Shown here: in pieces, positions 48,547 to 62,000 of the stretch
Numbering within the stretch: the first letter of the stretch is position 1
Layout: the number at the start of each line of letters is the position of its first letter
DNA from: Helopsaltes ochotensis
Lineage: Eukaryota > Chordata > Aves > Passeriformes > Locustellidae
Length of the DNA: 64,000 nucleotides
Assembly (NCBI GenBank): GCA_013400155.1
Contig: VXBM01000138.1
Location: 1,061,106-1,125,105, forward strand
Reading direction: 5' to 3'
Position numbers and translations under genes: made by a program
The notes under the pieces: model-generated
The model's input: only the letters and a program-made list of their open reading frames with translations
Told to the model about the DNA's origin: nothing
Databases searched by the model: none

Positions 48547-50842
48547 CTAGCCAGGTTTTGATCTGGATTAAGCACAACTGGTTGCCAGAGGAGGGTAAGA
48601 GCCTAGCAGAATTAAAACAGAAATTATAAATATGTACAAGTAGCAGAAGCAGCAGTATAATAGCAAATTAGTCAATGAGCAGCAAATCAACAAAAACAGC
48701 ACAACAATTTCAGAACTGACAAAATGCTTGTAAGACCAGGCTTTAGACAAACTCACCTCATCCAAGATCTGGTAGCATTTTACTGGAAGGTTTTCCACTG
48801 ATTATTCTGAAATACCTGAGGTGCCAGCATCTGCTGATTATGCCACATGAAAGTAGATGAGCAGTGAGTCCACACATTATACCACATTCACATTAAGGAA
48901 TTAATTTTGTATTTCCCTTCCAATGTGAACATAGCAATAACATAAAAAATAAAGTTTGTGTTAATATGTCTAAAGATTTTTTTTTTTTTAAGTCTGAGCC
49001 TGTGCTGAGATCATTAAACTTGTAAAATTATACCTATACTAGCAAAAAAAAACAGGGCCTGGGTTGAGACCCACAGCCCATACACCAGGACCTGTCTGTT
49101 CACCCTGTTAAATAGTTAATCCACCCTGGCCCGACTTTGCACAGGATGAACTTTCAACATTGGACCAAAATCCAAGTCTGGCATAGGTGGGACTATTCCA
49201 GCAGTGTTTGGGAGGATAAGAGTATTTTATTGTGCAGTCCAATTTGAGATGTGTCACTAAGCTTCAGAGCCAGAAAATATTGCCTTGCACATTTTATTGA
49301 TTAAAGATTATAGGTGTATGAATTAAACTGAATCCTTTTTTTTTTTCCTTTAGCAAATCTCAGCTTTAATTTCTCTCAAATATATTACTCCAAGAATTGA
49401 AAAATCCATTACTGCCATAATTCTGTGTATATGAACAGTCCCTGTCTTGACACACATTGGCTCCCGTGTTTACATCTGTTCTACAAAATCACAAAAGTGC
49501 CCAGTTCTAGGGATTTCCCCAAAATTATCCAGGTAGTCAGACTGTCAGTACTGTCATAAGGGGACTCTAACACATTTTTGCTTCCTAAAACTGTTGAACA
49601 ATTATTGACTGAGGATAAGAATCCTGATGGATGTGAGTTATGCTTTACTGTTTCAGAGTGATCACTGGGTCCTTTTGCTGGCTGTTATAGCAGTAGCTGA
49701 TGGGTAGGTGCAGCTACACTGTCACAGGGCAGTGCTAAAGTGACTCAGTGCCTTCCTTTCGAGCAGACTGCAGTGTCTGAGCTTCACAGTCCTTGTCCCT
49801 GGGCCAACGCTGGGCCCCGGTGGTGCCTGCAGAGCCTTAACACATAATTATGATTTTATGTGCTTTTCAGTACAGGATGTCAGGAATAACACCAGGTCTG
49901 TTTCAGCCCAGCAGCATAATACTGCTACTGTGCAGAAATCAAGATGACCTCTAGAAAATTGCATGACAGTGGCTATTTGAAGGTGCCAAGGCTGTGGGGA
50001 CAGTACTGAAGAAAGACGTTGGGCAGAGCACCAATCCTGATGAAGTTTCATCCTCATTGCCTTGGAGGAGCAGTCTCTGGAGTCTGCAGTCAAAGACATC
50101 TTTGCTTCTTGGTGAGAGTTAGAACAAGTGATATAAATCTCCAAGGGGAAAATACTGTTTTTGCTCCCTCATGGTCTTTTATTTAGCAGCATGGATTCAC
50201 CCTGTGTGGTTTCTACAGCTGAAATACACGTACGTGGTTTCAAGATTAGGAAAGGAGTGATTTATTATCTTTTCACATGCAATTGCCTGTAGGATGAACA
50301 AGAACAGCTGTTCAGTAGTGTAGAGCAGCAATACAAAATAGTTTGCTGCAGGGTAGGAAAGGGAGGAATTCCATAATTTGATTTGGTAGGGGAGCTTCTA
50401 TCCACAGAAGTGGCCAAATGTAGGTTTATTTGGGAAATCTTTGTCTCACTGTGAAAAGTGCTATTGTCTCTTAATTACTACCACCGATAGCCAAGTCCTT
50501 AATATACATCTGTGCTGAAAGGCAGCATTCTCCAGAATCTTGCAGGGGTATTGTCTGTGTTCTGGCATGGATGATGCAAGACCATCCCAGAATAACAGCA
50601 CCCTCTTCTGATCATTCCCGAGGTTCTTAGTTTTCCCACTATCCATCACTGTCAGCTCCCATTACTGCAGTTTCTGAGATCCATCATGCTCCCAGCACAG
50701 TGCAGTGCACCACAGAGTGCTACGGGAAATGTAAGCATTCCTACAAAAAATGCAGCTTCCTCTTTTTTTACTGAATAAAGTGTAAAACAAGATGCAAGGT
50801 CACATGCAAGCAAGAATCATACTCACGGCAGAAGGATGGAGC

Positions 50843-50856
50843 TGACTCCTGAGTCA
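50843..50856. promoter_or_regulatory. AP-1-like palindrome
   Basis: TGACTC and GAGTCA face each other two bases apart, and TGAGTCA at 50850-50856 is a perfect AP-1 consensus. A seven-base match is expected by chance several times in 64 kb, so functional meaning is doubtful. Confidence 0.25.
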
Positions 50857-53800
50857 TGGTGTGCATTCTTTTGAACATATAAATATTTTCGTCTGCTCCT
50901 TCCTGCCTCAAGGTTATTCAGCTTCACTACAGCTAAACAATCCAGGTCTGATGGTTGGCTGTGCTGCTATAAAATTATTGTCAGCTGACAACCTATGTAC
51001 ACTTGCCTTGTAGAGGACACCATTCAGGGGTACATTATTCAAAATCAGTGGCAGGCATAGGCAAACCTAGAATGTATTACATTTCAGGTGAGGCTTCCAA
51101 TCAGTGCCACCACATTTCCAACATCATTCAGCAGTCAGTACATGTGAAAATTAAAGTTGCATGCACAAATCTGTCCTCCCTTAAGTGTTCTTCAGGCCTT
51201 TGAATTGCCTACAAGCAATTGCATGTGAAAAGATAATAAATCACTGCCTGTCTTTGGTGCCTTAGGAAAAAAAAAAGTACTCTTTAATAAGATGATCAGA
51301 CCTGAAGGTTTGAAATTTGCACTTGAGTTTATATATGCAGGAGCTGTCTCACCACATAGGCAACACAGTAAAGAGCTCTAGAATTATGTTAAGGCTTGAT
51401 GAATCCTTTTGACAGAACAGCATTGCTTCGTCCTGGCTGCTCCACATTAGAGATCACTTTCCAGATTGTACAGCTTTTAGAAGAGGCATAATAAGAAGTG
51501 AGAGAGGCACACAGTTAACTGAAGCAACTTAATGAAAAAAAGCAAAACTCGAACTTATGCTCTTGTCATTATCAGCCCAATCTCCCTTCCATATGAACCC
51601 ACAATATTGTTTAAATGAGGAAAGAGCAGCTGGAAAGGAACCAGTTTTTCATGATCCCATCTGGAGCTTCATCCTTGTGGCATACTTAAACAAGATGCTA
51701 GGTTGGTGCAGGGGCTGGACTGATAGGATGTTGACGGATTTTTGCAGACAGCCTCTAGCAAGCTCTAGTGAGGAAAGCACAGATGGAGAATAGTGATTTT
51801 TGGCAGCTAACAATTGAGCCAAACATGAAGGGATCGAAGATATGAAGTGAGTAAAGGGCATCTTCCTGACCTCAAGATTCACACCAAAATTCAAATTCCT
51901 TTTACAAAACAGAGAAGCATTCAACTATCTGAAAACACCAAATACAAACAATGGTGTTTATTTTAAAAGTTGGAAAACATCATCCAGATTTTTATGCATA
52001 CTGAAGTCAGAGATAGATATGACTTTCCAACCAAAAAGTATGTGAAACCTTACTTTTCCTGTCAAGTACCACATATTTCCATAAGCATCCCAATGTATTT
52101 CAAGAACTTGATGCCTTCCCAGAAAAAATAAACAATTCAAAAGCTAAACCTCATATGGGGAAACCAATCTATACTCACAATAGCTTGCAGTGAGTCTTTA
52201 TGAATCTCCTTTCGCAATGCAAGTGCAGTGATTGCCAGTGAAAGAGCTGATGTAAAAATGCAAGACTAACTGGTCAGAGAGAACAAGCATAGTTGCACAC
52301 ACTGCTGAAATGAGAATCCAGAGATTCTTTAGGACAGCCTCCTAGGTGAATACCAATTAAGTAAATGAAAAGATCCTCCAGAGAGGCATATTTTTTCCTT
52401 ATTAATATTTTTTTAGAACCATATGAGAAATTAGAGGTCATAAATGAGACTGACCTTACCCTAAAAAGATTAATACCCAAATAGACAGGAGGATAAAAAG
52501 GAAGTATTATTAACTCTGTACTACAGTAGTGAAAAATGTCTGATTCTAAGAGATCCTGACAGCTACAGCTCCAGTTTAAATAGACATAACTTTTTAGCTA
52601 TTCAGCACTCCCAGACCAGTTCTTGAGTGATTTTTTTTTCTCTGATATCTAAAGTCAAATACTTGAAACTAGTTTCCTGAATCCCTTAGAAATACTTTAA
52701 TCATGACACCATCCATTTACTCTTCATCGTTTTGCTTTTGGGCTTCTTGAGATAACAGAAATCACTTTTACTTTAAAAACAAAATGCAAAAAGTAAAATC
52801 CATTTGTATAATTACAACTCTGATCTCCCCTCCTTCTCCCAGATATAATCCCCCCTAGAAAACTCTCACTTAATGGGCCATTCCAGTAAGCCCTTATAGC
52901 TTAAAGATTGCTATGTTTAATAGAAGCCTCTAAGTGTTGAAATAGCAAAACTTGCAGCAAGATTCCCCGAAAGCTTTGCAAACTAACAAGCTTAATGGAT
53001 TTTTAATGGTCCCTTTACAGACTTAAGTAAGGGCAATGGAGGTAGTGGTGGTGGGAGGTTATGCTTGTGCATAATATTAAAAATATTTTGAGTGCTCCAC
53101 AGCAGCATCAATACCCAGTAGGACCATATTCTCATGGAAAATTACATTAAGGAGTTTTTAACCGAATACAGCAGGTATTACATACCTTTACTATGAGCGC
53201 AACCAACGCAATGCTCCTGGGAACAACATGGTGCTCTTGTGGCATTGAGCTTCCCCACATGATAAGTAGCTTAAAGCACAAAACAATTGGGGGCATCACA
53301 CCTATGTCCAACGAGATAAGAACACCAGATCACAGATTTGTGTGCAAATGCAGTGTTGAAAGCTGTTGTGAGGTTAGAAAGAAAATACAGAGTGAAAAGT
53401 TCTGGGTTCAGAAAACCAGCAATGACTCTAAAGGACAAGAAACTGAAACAAAGAATTGAGATCAGACGGAATTTGGAATTCTGTCTTTAAGAGAAAAAGA
53501 CTGGAAGAAAATTATGGGAGATCAATAGCAGTTTAAAAGATTTTTATTATGGAGAAGACAGAAAATGTCATGCATATATTACTTCAACATATCATTATCT
53601 TGTTTTCAATCTCTATTTTATTGTTAAAACAATGGGCTAAATTTTATTCTTGTGGAAATTATGTAAATTAGTGCATAATTGTTTACTTGATTCACTAGCT
53701 GCACAGAGGTACCTGGTGGCCAAATATGGTCCCTTGTGATAATAAGGCCATCTAGACATAGGCACGTTATCACATTGGCAGGCAAATAGAATAGACCTGC

Positions 53801-55299
53801 CCCTGGTTTGCAGTTGTAGTTTGGTAAATTTTCTAAGCAAAGCCTCTTAATCTGAACACCGACAAAATACCTGCGAAGAGATGATATTTTCAACTCTTTT
53901 GCAGTGTATTTTTAAAGACCAAAAGTGTTGAATAATATAATCCTTTTATTTAAAAATATATAATTTGCAACACAGCTTTAATTTTCCTTTGCAAATGAAC
54001 CACCACAAATCTAATACTCCTCATTTTACAGTGTTCAAATAATTTTGACTCATCAAGTTCACATCCAGTTTAAAAAAATGCATTATTTTGTGTTTGGACA
54101 CTCCTTTTTTTAAACTAGGCACTTCATAATCAAAGCTAACATCAGTCCACTTTTATTTTCCCAAAAGATGCCTGCTATTGCCTGGAAAAATTTTCTACTT
54201 TGATTTGAACTTTAGTTTGCTTAAAATAGGTAATAGTAACTATATCTACCTACCCATACATAGGTGAAATTTGCATTTTTGGTATGTTTCCTGAGCAAGA
54301 GGGCCTCAGGGAATGTGCTGAACATGCTGCTCTGTAGTGCTGCAGACGATGAAAAGCAAATGCTGCATTCAGTGTCTCCATTCAGTCTGATCGACCATAT
54401 ATAAAGTAAGGTTCTGCCAAACAGTGTAGTCAAATCCATCTGTCTGCTGGGAGAAAAATCCTTAACAGTGGAACTTCACACATTTTTCAGACAGCTGCCA
54501 CTTAGGCTTTGTATCCCTGAAAGTCAGGAAGGGAAAAAAAATCACCAGGCCCCTGTTTCCAACATAGTAAGTGCTTTTCATCAACGCTAACATTATCCTC
54601 CTAAAGTTACAGGCATGACAAAGCCAAAGTTCCCTTCTTTGTTCAAGTGATCTTGATTTATTTTATTATTACCCCTCCTTACTTCCTCTCCAAGTCTCCT
54701 AACTATTGAAACGCAAGTTATATCATAGTATCAAGTATGAGCTAAAATTCTGTGCTTTCAGAGTGTTAAGAATAACTAGACTCTATTCTTACTGTCAGAG
54801 CTCTGGGTGTCTGGGAGAGAAGACAGACATCTGTGCAATTATACTTTTTGTTCTCTTGAGAAAAAATGCATTCTCTATTTTTTTATCATCTTTACATAGT
54901 CATGCTACCAAGTTATCTCAGTTATGTTAGGCACGCATTTCTTTTCAGTTTGCCAGTCTAGGAGGTCTCAAAGTTCAATTGACTGACTGAGTCATCTACA
55001 ATATAAGTTCCTCTGTCTGAACATATAATTCTCATCTTACATCAGCTCAGAGCCAGTCAATCCGTTGAACTTGGGACACATTTTCTCTAAAAACAGCCAA
55101 TGATTTTTGACCAGATGAATCACAGCTAAGCTCCATAGACTCTATTGACTAGATCTTCACTGGCTATAGGAAGAATAAAATGCAGGAAGTTTCCCACTTC
55201 CATTCCTCCCCTGGCCTAATGTTCTTTCATAGCATAGTAGTGAAATCAAATTGTTATGGCCTCAGTCTTACTTGCATTCATTTACAGATATTTAAAAAC

Positions 55300-55990
55300 A
55301 CAGAGAATCCATTTTGGATCAGACCAAAGGTCCAGCCAGTCCAGAACTTTGTCTTCAATATGGACCAGAACCGTATGTCTAAGAAAAAGTGATAAAAGTA
55401 GGTGCATGTTATATATCCCCAAAACATTCTGCTAGAGTTCAGAAATTTTAAACTCAAAGACCTTCTAAACCGCAATTTATTTGAATTGATGTATTCTGAC
55501 TAATTCCTCTGCAATGAATTTGTCCAGTTGTGCTTTGAATGTACATAAGCTTTTAATATCCTGTTACAGGGATTTCCACTACACCTTTGACTTCCTTGAA
55601 GACCACCTTGAGGCTGCCACTAATGTCCAACTCTCTCCAGCTTTGTGCTGGAAGAGACAGTAACTAACTCATCTACTCTCTGCTATTTGCAACCTTGCAG
55701 ACCTAAATCCCAGATTTCTCTCCATTCCCTCAACTACCACTTTTTCTGGGCTGAAGACCAAACTTAAATATCTTCCAGCTTCCTTAGTCAGTTGTTCAAT
55801 GCTTTATAATGACTGTATTACAATTCTATGAATTGTGTAGAGTCTTGCTTTATGATTACAGATGATCAAGCCACAACCCAGATTTATATAGGGACATGGC
55901 ACTATTTCGAGTCACTATACATTACCATCATATATTCTTTGTTTTGTTCTCTATTCTATTCTTAGTAATTAGTAGTGCTAACTTGTCTTG
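55300..55990 (-). mobile_element. Ancient CR1/L3-like LINE relic, minus strand
   Basis: The + strand carries, widely diverged but in the right order, the inverted 3' half of an old CR1 lineage common in turtles and crocodilians. The order is TTTTGGATCAGACCAAAGGTCC (55314-55335), CTCTGCAATGAATTTGTCCAG and TTGTGCTTTGAATG (55508-55541), CAGGGATTTCCACTACACC, CTGGGCTGAAGACCAAACTT (about 55748), then GATTTATATAGGGACATGGCACTATTTC (split, about 55880) and TAATTAGTAGTGCTAACTTG. Indels are many and no reading frame survives. Divergence far exceeds that of the other CR1 copies, so the insertion probably predates birds. Confidence 0.65.
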
Positions 55991-56522
55991 ATCATTAAGA
56001 GGAGTAGAGATGATATTTCCAAAAGAAACCCTGTTATAATACAAAGATTTCATTCCTGAGTGGTAATGATGAGCTCAGAGTCTCTCATTCCACATGTAAA
56101 GATTAAATTATTTTTCCCATATGCCTGACTTTTAAAATGTATTTTTATTAGACTGTGTCTGCTATATTAATGCCCAGATACTAAGTTATGTTACATCTCT
56201 CTCCCATTTTTTTCATTTTGCTCTCAGCCACATTATTTCTGTCCCTCAAGTATTTACAGTCTTGGTCGCTTTACACCAGAACAGCACCTCAGTCTATACA
56301 GAGACCTTAAGGCTATTAGTTATGTTTTCTTCAAAACGTCATCTGTACAGCCACATCATATCACCAAAAACTCATTTCCTCTTCATGTGAAACACTGCAG
56401 GTTCATAATATAACCCAAACTGCTGTGTGAAGAAGCTGTGAAAAAGCCTATGCCATGAGCTGAAGAGAAAACTTTAGAGAATGCTTAAACACATCAAGCT
56501 GCATAAACCATGACTTGAGTTC
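55991..56522. other. Unique noncoding sequence
   Basis: Nothing recognised between the CR1 relic and the LTR. Confidence 0.5.
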
Positions 56523-57149
56523 TGTCTTGGTTTAGCAAGTATCTGCTAAGGAAAGCAGAAGCTTCCCTTGGAATGTAGCATGTAACCCCCTCCCTCTGAA
56601 TTATTATAATTTTTAAATTAGGGTGCTCTCAGGCAAAGTTATGGATATAGGAATAACAGGTCTTTACTAGGAAAATTAAAATAAAAATGCAGTAGTACAA
56701 AAAAACCCCACTGACAGAATCAGAATACAACCTGACACCCTGTTGGTCAGGGTGTTGGTAGCAATCCAATCAAATCTTCATGAAGTGACAGACGTGGTTC
56801 TGTTGAAGCAATGATCCTGTAGAAAAGTGTAGTTTTCCTCTAAAGACCCAGTGGTGATGAAAAGGGTCTGGTCTTCCTCTGGGAATCCAGTGGAAATAGG
56901 CTGTCCTGGTGTTGTGAATTTCAGGTTTCATCCAGGTAGGAATGCTTGTCTCCTCCCCCTGGGTGGAGCATCTCACAATGGGATGATGTAATTTTGTCAG
57001 TCATGCAGCGAGTATCAATGGCCCATTAACAGAAGATATCCCCCTGGAGGGAGGATGGGTCATGGAAGAGATAAAGAACACTGCTCCTCCTGGTTTTAAC
57101 AGATGGTAATAGAATACATACTTTTGGTTACATATTGCAACCTAAGACA
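56523..57149 (-). mobile_element. ERVL-type solo LTR, minus strand, with target duplication
   Basis: The ends TGTCTTGG and CCTAAGACA form an imperfect terminal inverted repeat with TG...CA termini. The element is flanked by a perfect 5-bp direct repeat AGTTC (56518-56522 and 57150-57154), the target-site duplication made by retroviral integrase. Read on the minus strand, it has a U3-like part, AGTAAA as polyadenylation signal (56663-56668) and a tail with CTGTTATTCCTATATCC, TTTGCCTGAGAGCACCC, TTATAATAATTCAGAGG and CTTCTGCTTTCCTTAGCAG. I associate this tail with ERVL-type LTRs of passerines. There is no internal gag/pol, so it is a solo LTR. The 68-codon frame inside is spurious. Confidence 0.9.
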
Positions 57150-57154
57150 AGTTC

Positions 57155-58905
57155 AAAAACTGCAACCTTCACCTCTTGTAAGAGCAGAGGTCACAATTGC
57201 TACTTAGGAGCTAGGATGCCTTTGTTCCTGCCCTCCCTGTGCCCGCTTCAAGCACATCTGGTGGAGGACAACCTGCCCTTGTGCCACCTAAGGAGAGGAA
57301 TCAGGAGCTCCCTAAGAGCTTAATCCTCCCTGATGGCAAATTTACTTTTGAACTGCTCAGGTAGTATGTGATTTCAGGTTTGAGGAAGAGCTACAACTGA
57401 TGTAACAGAACAGGCAGAGCCAGTGTCTCCCGAAGGGAGGGTTAACTGTGAACAGTGCAAATTCATGTTCTTATATTGGGTGTACACACAGAACATGAAA
57501 GGCAGTTCGCTTTTCTTTTTTCCTACTATTAAGTACACACATGTTGTCAGTTCTTAAACTCATTAACTCCAGGACATTTAATTTCTGCCAGTTTTCTTCC
57601 TGATCCTACTGAGAGTTTTTTATTTTTTATAAACTAACTCATCCCCAATTGCTTTGATCCCCTGAATTCCCAGTCAGTTCATTCCCTGATGAGACCAGAG
57701 GCTTAACTTGTTTCCACTTGAAAATGAGTATATACACACACATATGCACACACAGTGAAAGTGTAACTTGTAACTTTTCCAGTTCATTATTTACCCATAT
57801 ATTTAGTTTTCATCTTCCCTTTGGGGAGTAAGTTCCCTAAAGTGCAAAGTTTTAATCATAAGGCTTGTGGCTTTTTGCTCAGTGCCAAAAGCACAGTTTC
57901 TAATAACATTTTGGCTCTGCTTGTGTATCCAGAGGTCTACTGCTTTGGGGGAAGGAAAAATGATTGCCTTCCAATATCACTGCCCAATGTAACACATATC
58001 TTTGTAAACACAGAACAGGAGAAAATCTGCCCAGAACACAGCTACCATCAGCTGTACCAGGCACAGGGTGAAAATCTGTGCTCCTCATTCAACTCAGAAT
58101 TAATAAATAATATATTGACTTTGTTTTGTTGATAGCTTAGATATTTTCTGCTGTGGTTGTATCCATTCTTTCTTTGAAAAAAAAAAAATCCAAACTAATA
58201 ATGCTGCTGGCATCCTCTTTGTCCATGCTGTGCAAACTCTGCCTTCCACTTGCAAACATTTAGAAAGCAGCATAATCTTTTTTAGGTCTTGCATTTTTTC
58301 AAAATCTGAGGTGTCTTGCATCTCTATGATTTAGTGAGGATTCTGACTTTAAACTCTGCATGATTTTTCACTATTTTCTATCTTTGATTTAATTTTCTTT
58401 TCTTTTTTCTGCAGTATTTTGGTCTTGCAGAAAGTTGGCACTGCTAGAGCCTTGTCTGTCCGATATGGAGTCAGTGGTAGTGCATTTTTCTGGGCAAATA
58501 CCAATTGCTCTGTCGAGAGCCTGTTCTAAAACAGGTTTATCTGTCTGTGTACTTCATCTAAAATGTCTTGTGTCTGATCTGTTTTCAAGCCTATTAGATC
58601 CATCCCCAATAAAATGACTAGTCTGTTTTTTCCAGACTCAGAAAAGTCCAAAGATCACCTCAGCCTTTTTTGTCCACTCTGACATCATCACTCATGCTTC
58701 ATTTTCACACAAGTGTGTTTTTCAAATTCTCATAATTAGTTCCACAGCTGGTCACCTATGTATGACTAAACTGAAAGTTACTCAAAAACAGGACTGCAGC
58801 ACACTAGGCTATTTTCAGAAATAAAGTTACCATACGGATGTCATTTTGTGTGTTTTTGTGGTGGTTATTTGTTGTCATATTTGTTGTACATTCAATTGAC
58901 TTTTT
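57155..58905. other. Unique noncoding sequence
   Basis: No gene or clear transposon. A small CA/TA-rich patch occurs near 57729-57757, and a run of twelve As at about 58178. Confidence 0.5.
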
Positions 58906-59075
58906 AATCACAGAATCATTGAATGGCCTCAGCTAAGAGGCGACCTTAAAGATCATCTAGTTCCAAGCCCCCTGCTGTGACCAGGGGCACCTTTCACTAG
59001 ATCAGGTATCTCAGACCTCCACCAGACCCAGCATTAAAAACTTTCAGGAATGGAGCATCCACAACTCCTCTGATA
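58906..59075 (-). mobile_element. CR1 LINE, 3'-end fragment, minus strand
   Basis: The + strand begins AATCACAGAATCATTGAATGG (trimmed here to its start, AATCACAGAATCATT) and continues GACCTTAAAGATCATCTAG, TTCCAAGCCCCCTGCTGTGA, CTTTCACTAGATCAGGT and GGAATGGAGCATCCACAAC, the inverted CR1 3' order. It is 5'-truncated and moderately diverged. The right boundary is approximate. Confidence 0.92.
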
Positions 59076-62000
59076 AGAAATTTTGAGTTCTTCTGTAGTG
59101 CAAACTATTTTTGCTGTAATTTCCCTTTGACTTCCTCATTTCTACTGTTTTGGGCCTGAGATGTTTACATTATTCCTTAATTTTCTCATCTCTATTTTTT
59201 CTCAAGGTGGTGCTGAATAGAGAAAGGTAAAGGAATTACTTTGGCAACAGTAATATTTTGCAAAATACTGTGCAACAGATGCACCCACCCTCTTCATTTC
59301 TCTGGGATAATGCAGCCTGGCAAAAGCAAAAATATTCTGAACTATCCTGTGTTCCAGCTCCAACAGCTTCTAGAGCTGCAAGAGGCTGAGCAGGCTGCAG
59401 TGATGCATCCACTAAAACAGCCCCAAAAGGCTCCACTTTCCGAGACTTTGTTGTGGTTTTCCTGTTTTCCTTGCTCTTGATGAAGCATATAGTCTGAATA
59501 ATTTTGTGTGAGCACTCCATCACACTCTCCTGTCTTCACCTCTGTCCTCGGGGGCTGGCAGGGGAATGGGTGAAGTGTGGTTAGAGAGAGCAACCAGGCA
59601 AGCCTCTGAGCACAGTGGAACCACCCCAGGCCTGAAGATCTTCCAACAACATTGATGCAACATCACTTGGAGCTAACAAAAAAACCAACTTTGTCACTTT
59701 GGCTTGCCCGTTTTCACTTCAAAGGTCTTTTCTCTTAAATGCCCAGTTTGTGTGCTGTTCAGACTTCAGTTTCCTTCTGAAACCACACAGTTCCAAGAGG
59801 AAACCAAGACACACTGACAAGATCACTATGAGATTCACTCCAAATCAGGAGCATGGAAGTGTACCTTCATCATTGTTGTTTTTCTCTGGCAGTGGTACTG
59901 TTCTGACAGCCTCTGAGCCAGCCTTATACTCTGCACCCTCGTAAGAGCACAAAGCACAAGATCTAATGCTAGAAAAGCACTGCTCTGATGAGCTCTGACA
60001 TAACCTTTTCATTCTTTTTGTTCCTTTGAACTGAAACAGAGAGATAAGAAGACCCCAGAAAATAATGAGTATGTGTCAGAGACACAAGAAAACCAAAATG
60101 CTCGGAAGGGCACCAGTACTGATGTTTGTGTGACACAGAGATGGAGCTGGTTTCCTCTGGAGTGTGCTAGGACTGGTCAGGGAGGACAAGGGCAAGCCCA
60201 CATCAGCTGAGGTTTTCTCCACAGAGGGATAGTTTCCAATAGGTACATCTGAGAAGCAAACCTGTTTTCCAGGTTTTCTGCCCAGTGACTGAAGGGAAGA
60301 CAAAGTCATGCTTCATCACTGCCTGAATTTCAGGTGGCACTGTGTAGTAATAGCTTATCCCTAAAGATTATCCAGTTATAACTCTGCATATTGTTTCTGG
60401 ATATTTGAATTTTCATTTGTCAAGTTGGTAGAGCTGTGGTTTCCATGTGCAAAGCTGACTGGAAATTTTGTTATTACAGAAAATAGCTATTCAGTTTTCA
60501 TGCCAATATACCTCTCAGAGTAATTCTGGTGCAATGCTTTTGAATAAGCTGAGCTTGTTCAGATTGAAACTGAATTTAATATTAATCTCCACTCTAGAAG
60601 CACAACCCATGGAGTTGCAAGCAAAAGAAAAATTGCTTTAATATTAGAAATTGCTAATATCCAGAATGTTTAACTTCTCATGTTTTCTGGTGTTATACTG
60701 TTTTTATGTATAGAGCAAGGTCATATTGTCTTTAATATAAAATTCATATTACTGTGTAGTATTAAAAAAGAGGGAAAACCAGAAGGGCAATACCCAGGTC
60801 ATTAATGTGGCCATTAGTTTATTTTCCTGTAAGCATGCACATTTTCTGAAACCCTGAAAAACTTTTAACCCATTCAGCAAAGAGAAAAATAATGAAATCT
60901 CAAAGTTCTTCTAGGATTGTATAAAGTTTTTCTCTCCCTCTCTCATGCTAAGTGTGACTTGCCTGACCAAGTGTAGATAACTCTATCTAAATTAGTCATA
61001 CCAGCTTCTCCTAATAATCAATAGAGACAATTAAGTATTGCCAAGGTAAAATTCATTTCATCCTAAAGGAGATGTCTACATTTGGTCAAATGAATTGTGC
61101 CCTAAAAATATTTATGTCTCTCTATTGATCACAGCAGACACAAACAAACTCACACAGACATAGCCATCTATATCTTAGCTGTATAAAGGCAGGTGCCACA
61201 AATCGAAATCCAGGTCCCAATTTTTTAGATTGGTCTTCACACACAACATAAGTCACGAGATTGGGTAAAATGGACTGAATTACTTTCTTTCAAGGCAAAT
61301 GCAGGAATCGAAGTGTGTTGCTAAATAGCTCTGACTCATTATTAAGCTACTTATTTCTCAAAGCAAATGTTCAAAATTACTAATGCATTAAAATTATTTT
61401 ATATTTTTAATTTTTGCTTTTTGTTTTCAGATCAAATTCTCTGTATCAGTAAAATACAGATACTACACTTCAGAAAATAATTCAAAAGTTGAGCTCATTA
61501 TAATGCCAGAGCCTGTTCACCTGAGGCACCAAAAGAGTATTTTCAGTGAGAACCTGTGGATAAGGATTGTATGATGCAAGACATACACGATAATAGCAGC
61601 TTGAATGATTTAAGTAACACAATTTGTTTCTTATCTGAACCATACAGCACACAGTCAGCAAAAATGTTTATGGGGTTTTTATGCTTTTTTATCATGACTA
61701 TATTATTAATGGTTCAAAACCAGTCTCAAAGGAATAAAAAGGTGCCCTCATAGCCTTGCTCCACAGACATTCTCTTCAGGTCATTGGAAGAGAATTTATT
61801 TGCTATCCTGAATAAATCATTATGTTTCAGAGGCTGCATGGAAGAGAGCTTAAATAGACATAACTGTTGTAAAAGGCCTTTTCCAGCATTCTTCACTCCC
61901 TAGTCAGTGCCTTTCCTACAGATAATTGACTTGCAAAAACACCAAGCAAGGATGTTCAGCTGTGTTGTGGGATTTATACTCCTAATCCCAGAGGTTCCTA

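Larger units (their letters stand above)
46754..55299. other. Unique noncoding sequence without recognised genes
   Basis: I find no transposon I can name and no gene over about 8.5 kb, an unusually repeat-poor run for this window. Minor items are an A5-6C repeat (48516-48546), a T13 run near 48977 and an AP-1-like palindrome (50843-50856). Blocks near 48000-48250 and 49640-49830 are more GC-balanced than the rest. All open frames are under 100 codons. Confidence 0.5.

Noticed and set aside
59236..59593. Overlapping frames on both strands that looked gene-like
   Set aside because: No homology or splice pattern. Frames on opposite strands with equal length are expected by chance in locally GC-balanced DNA.
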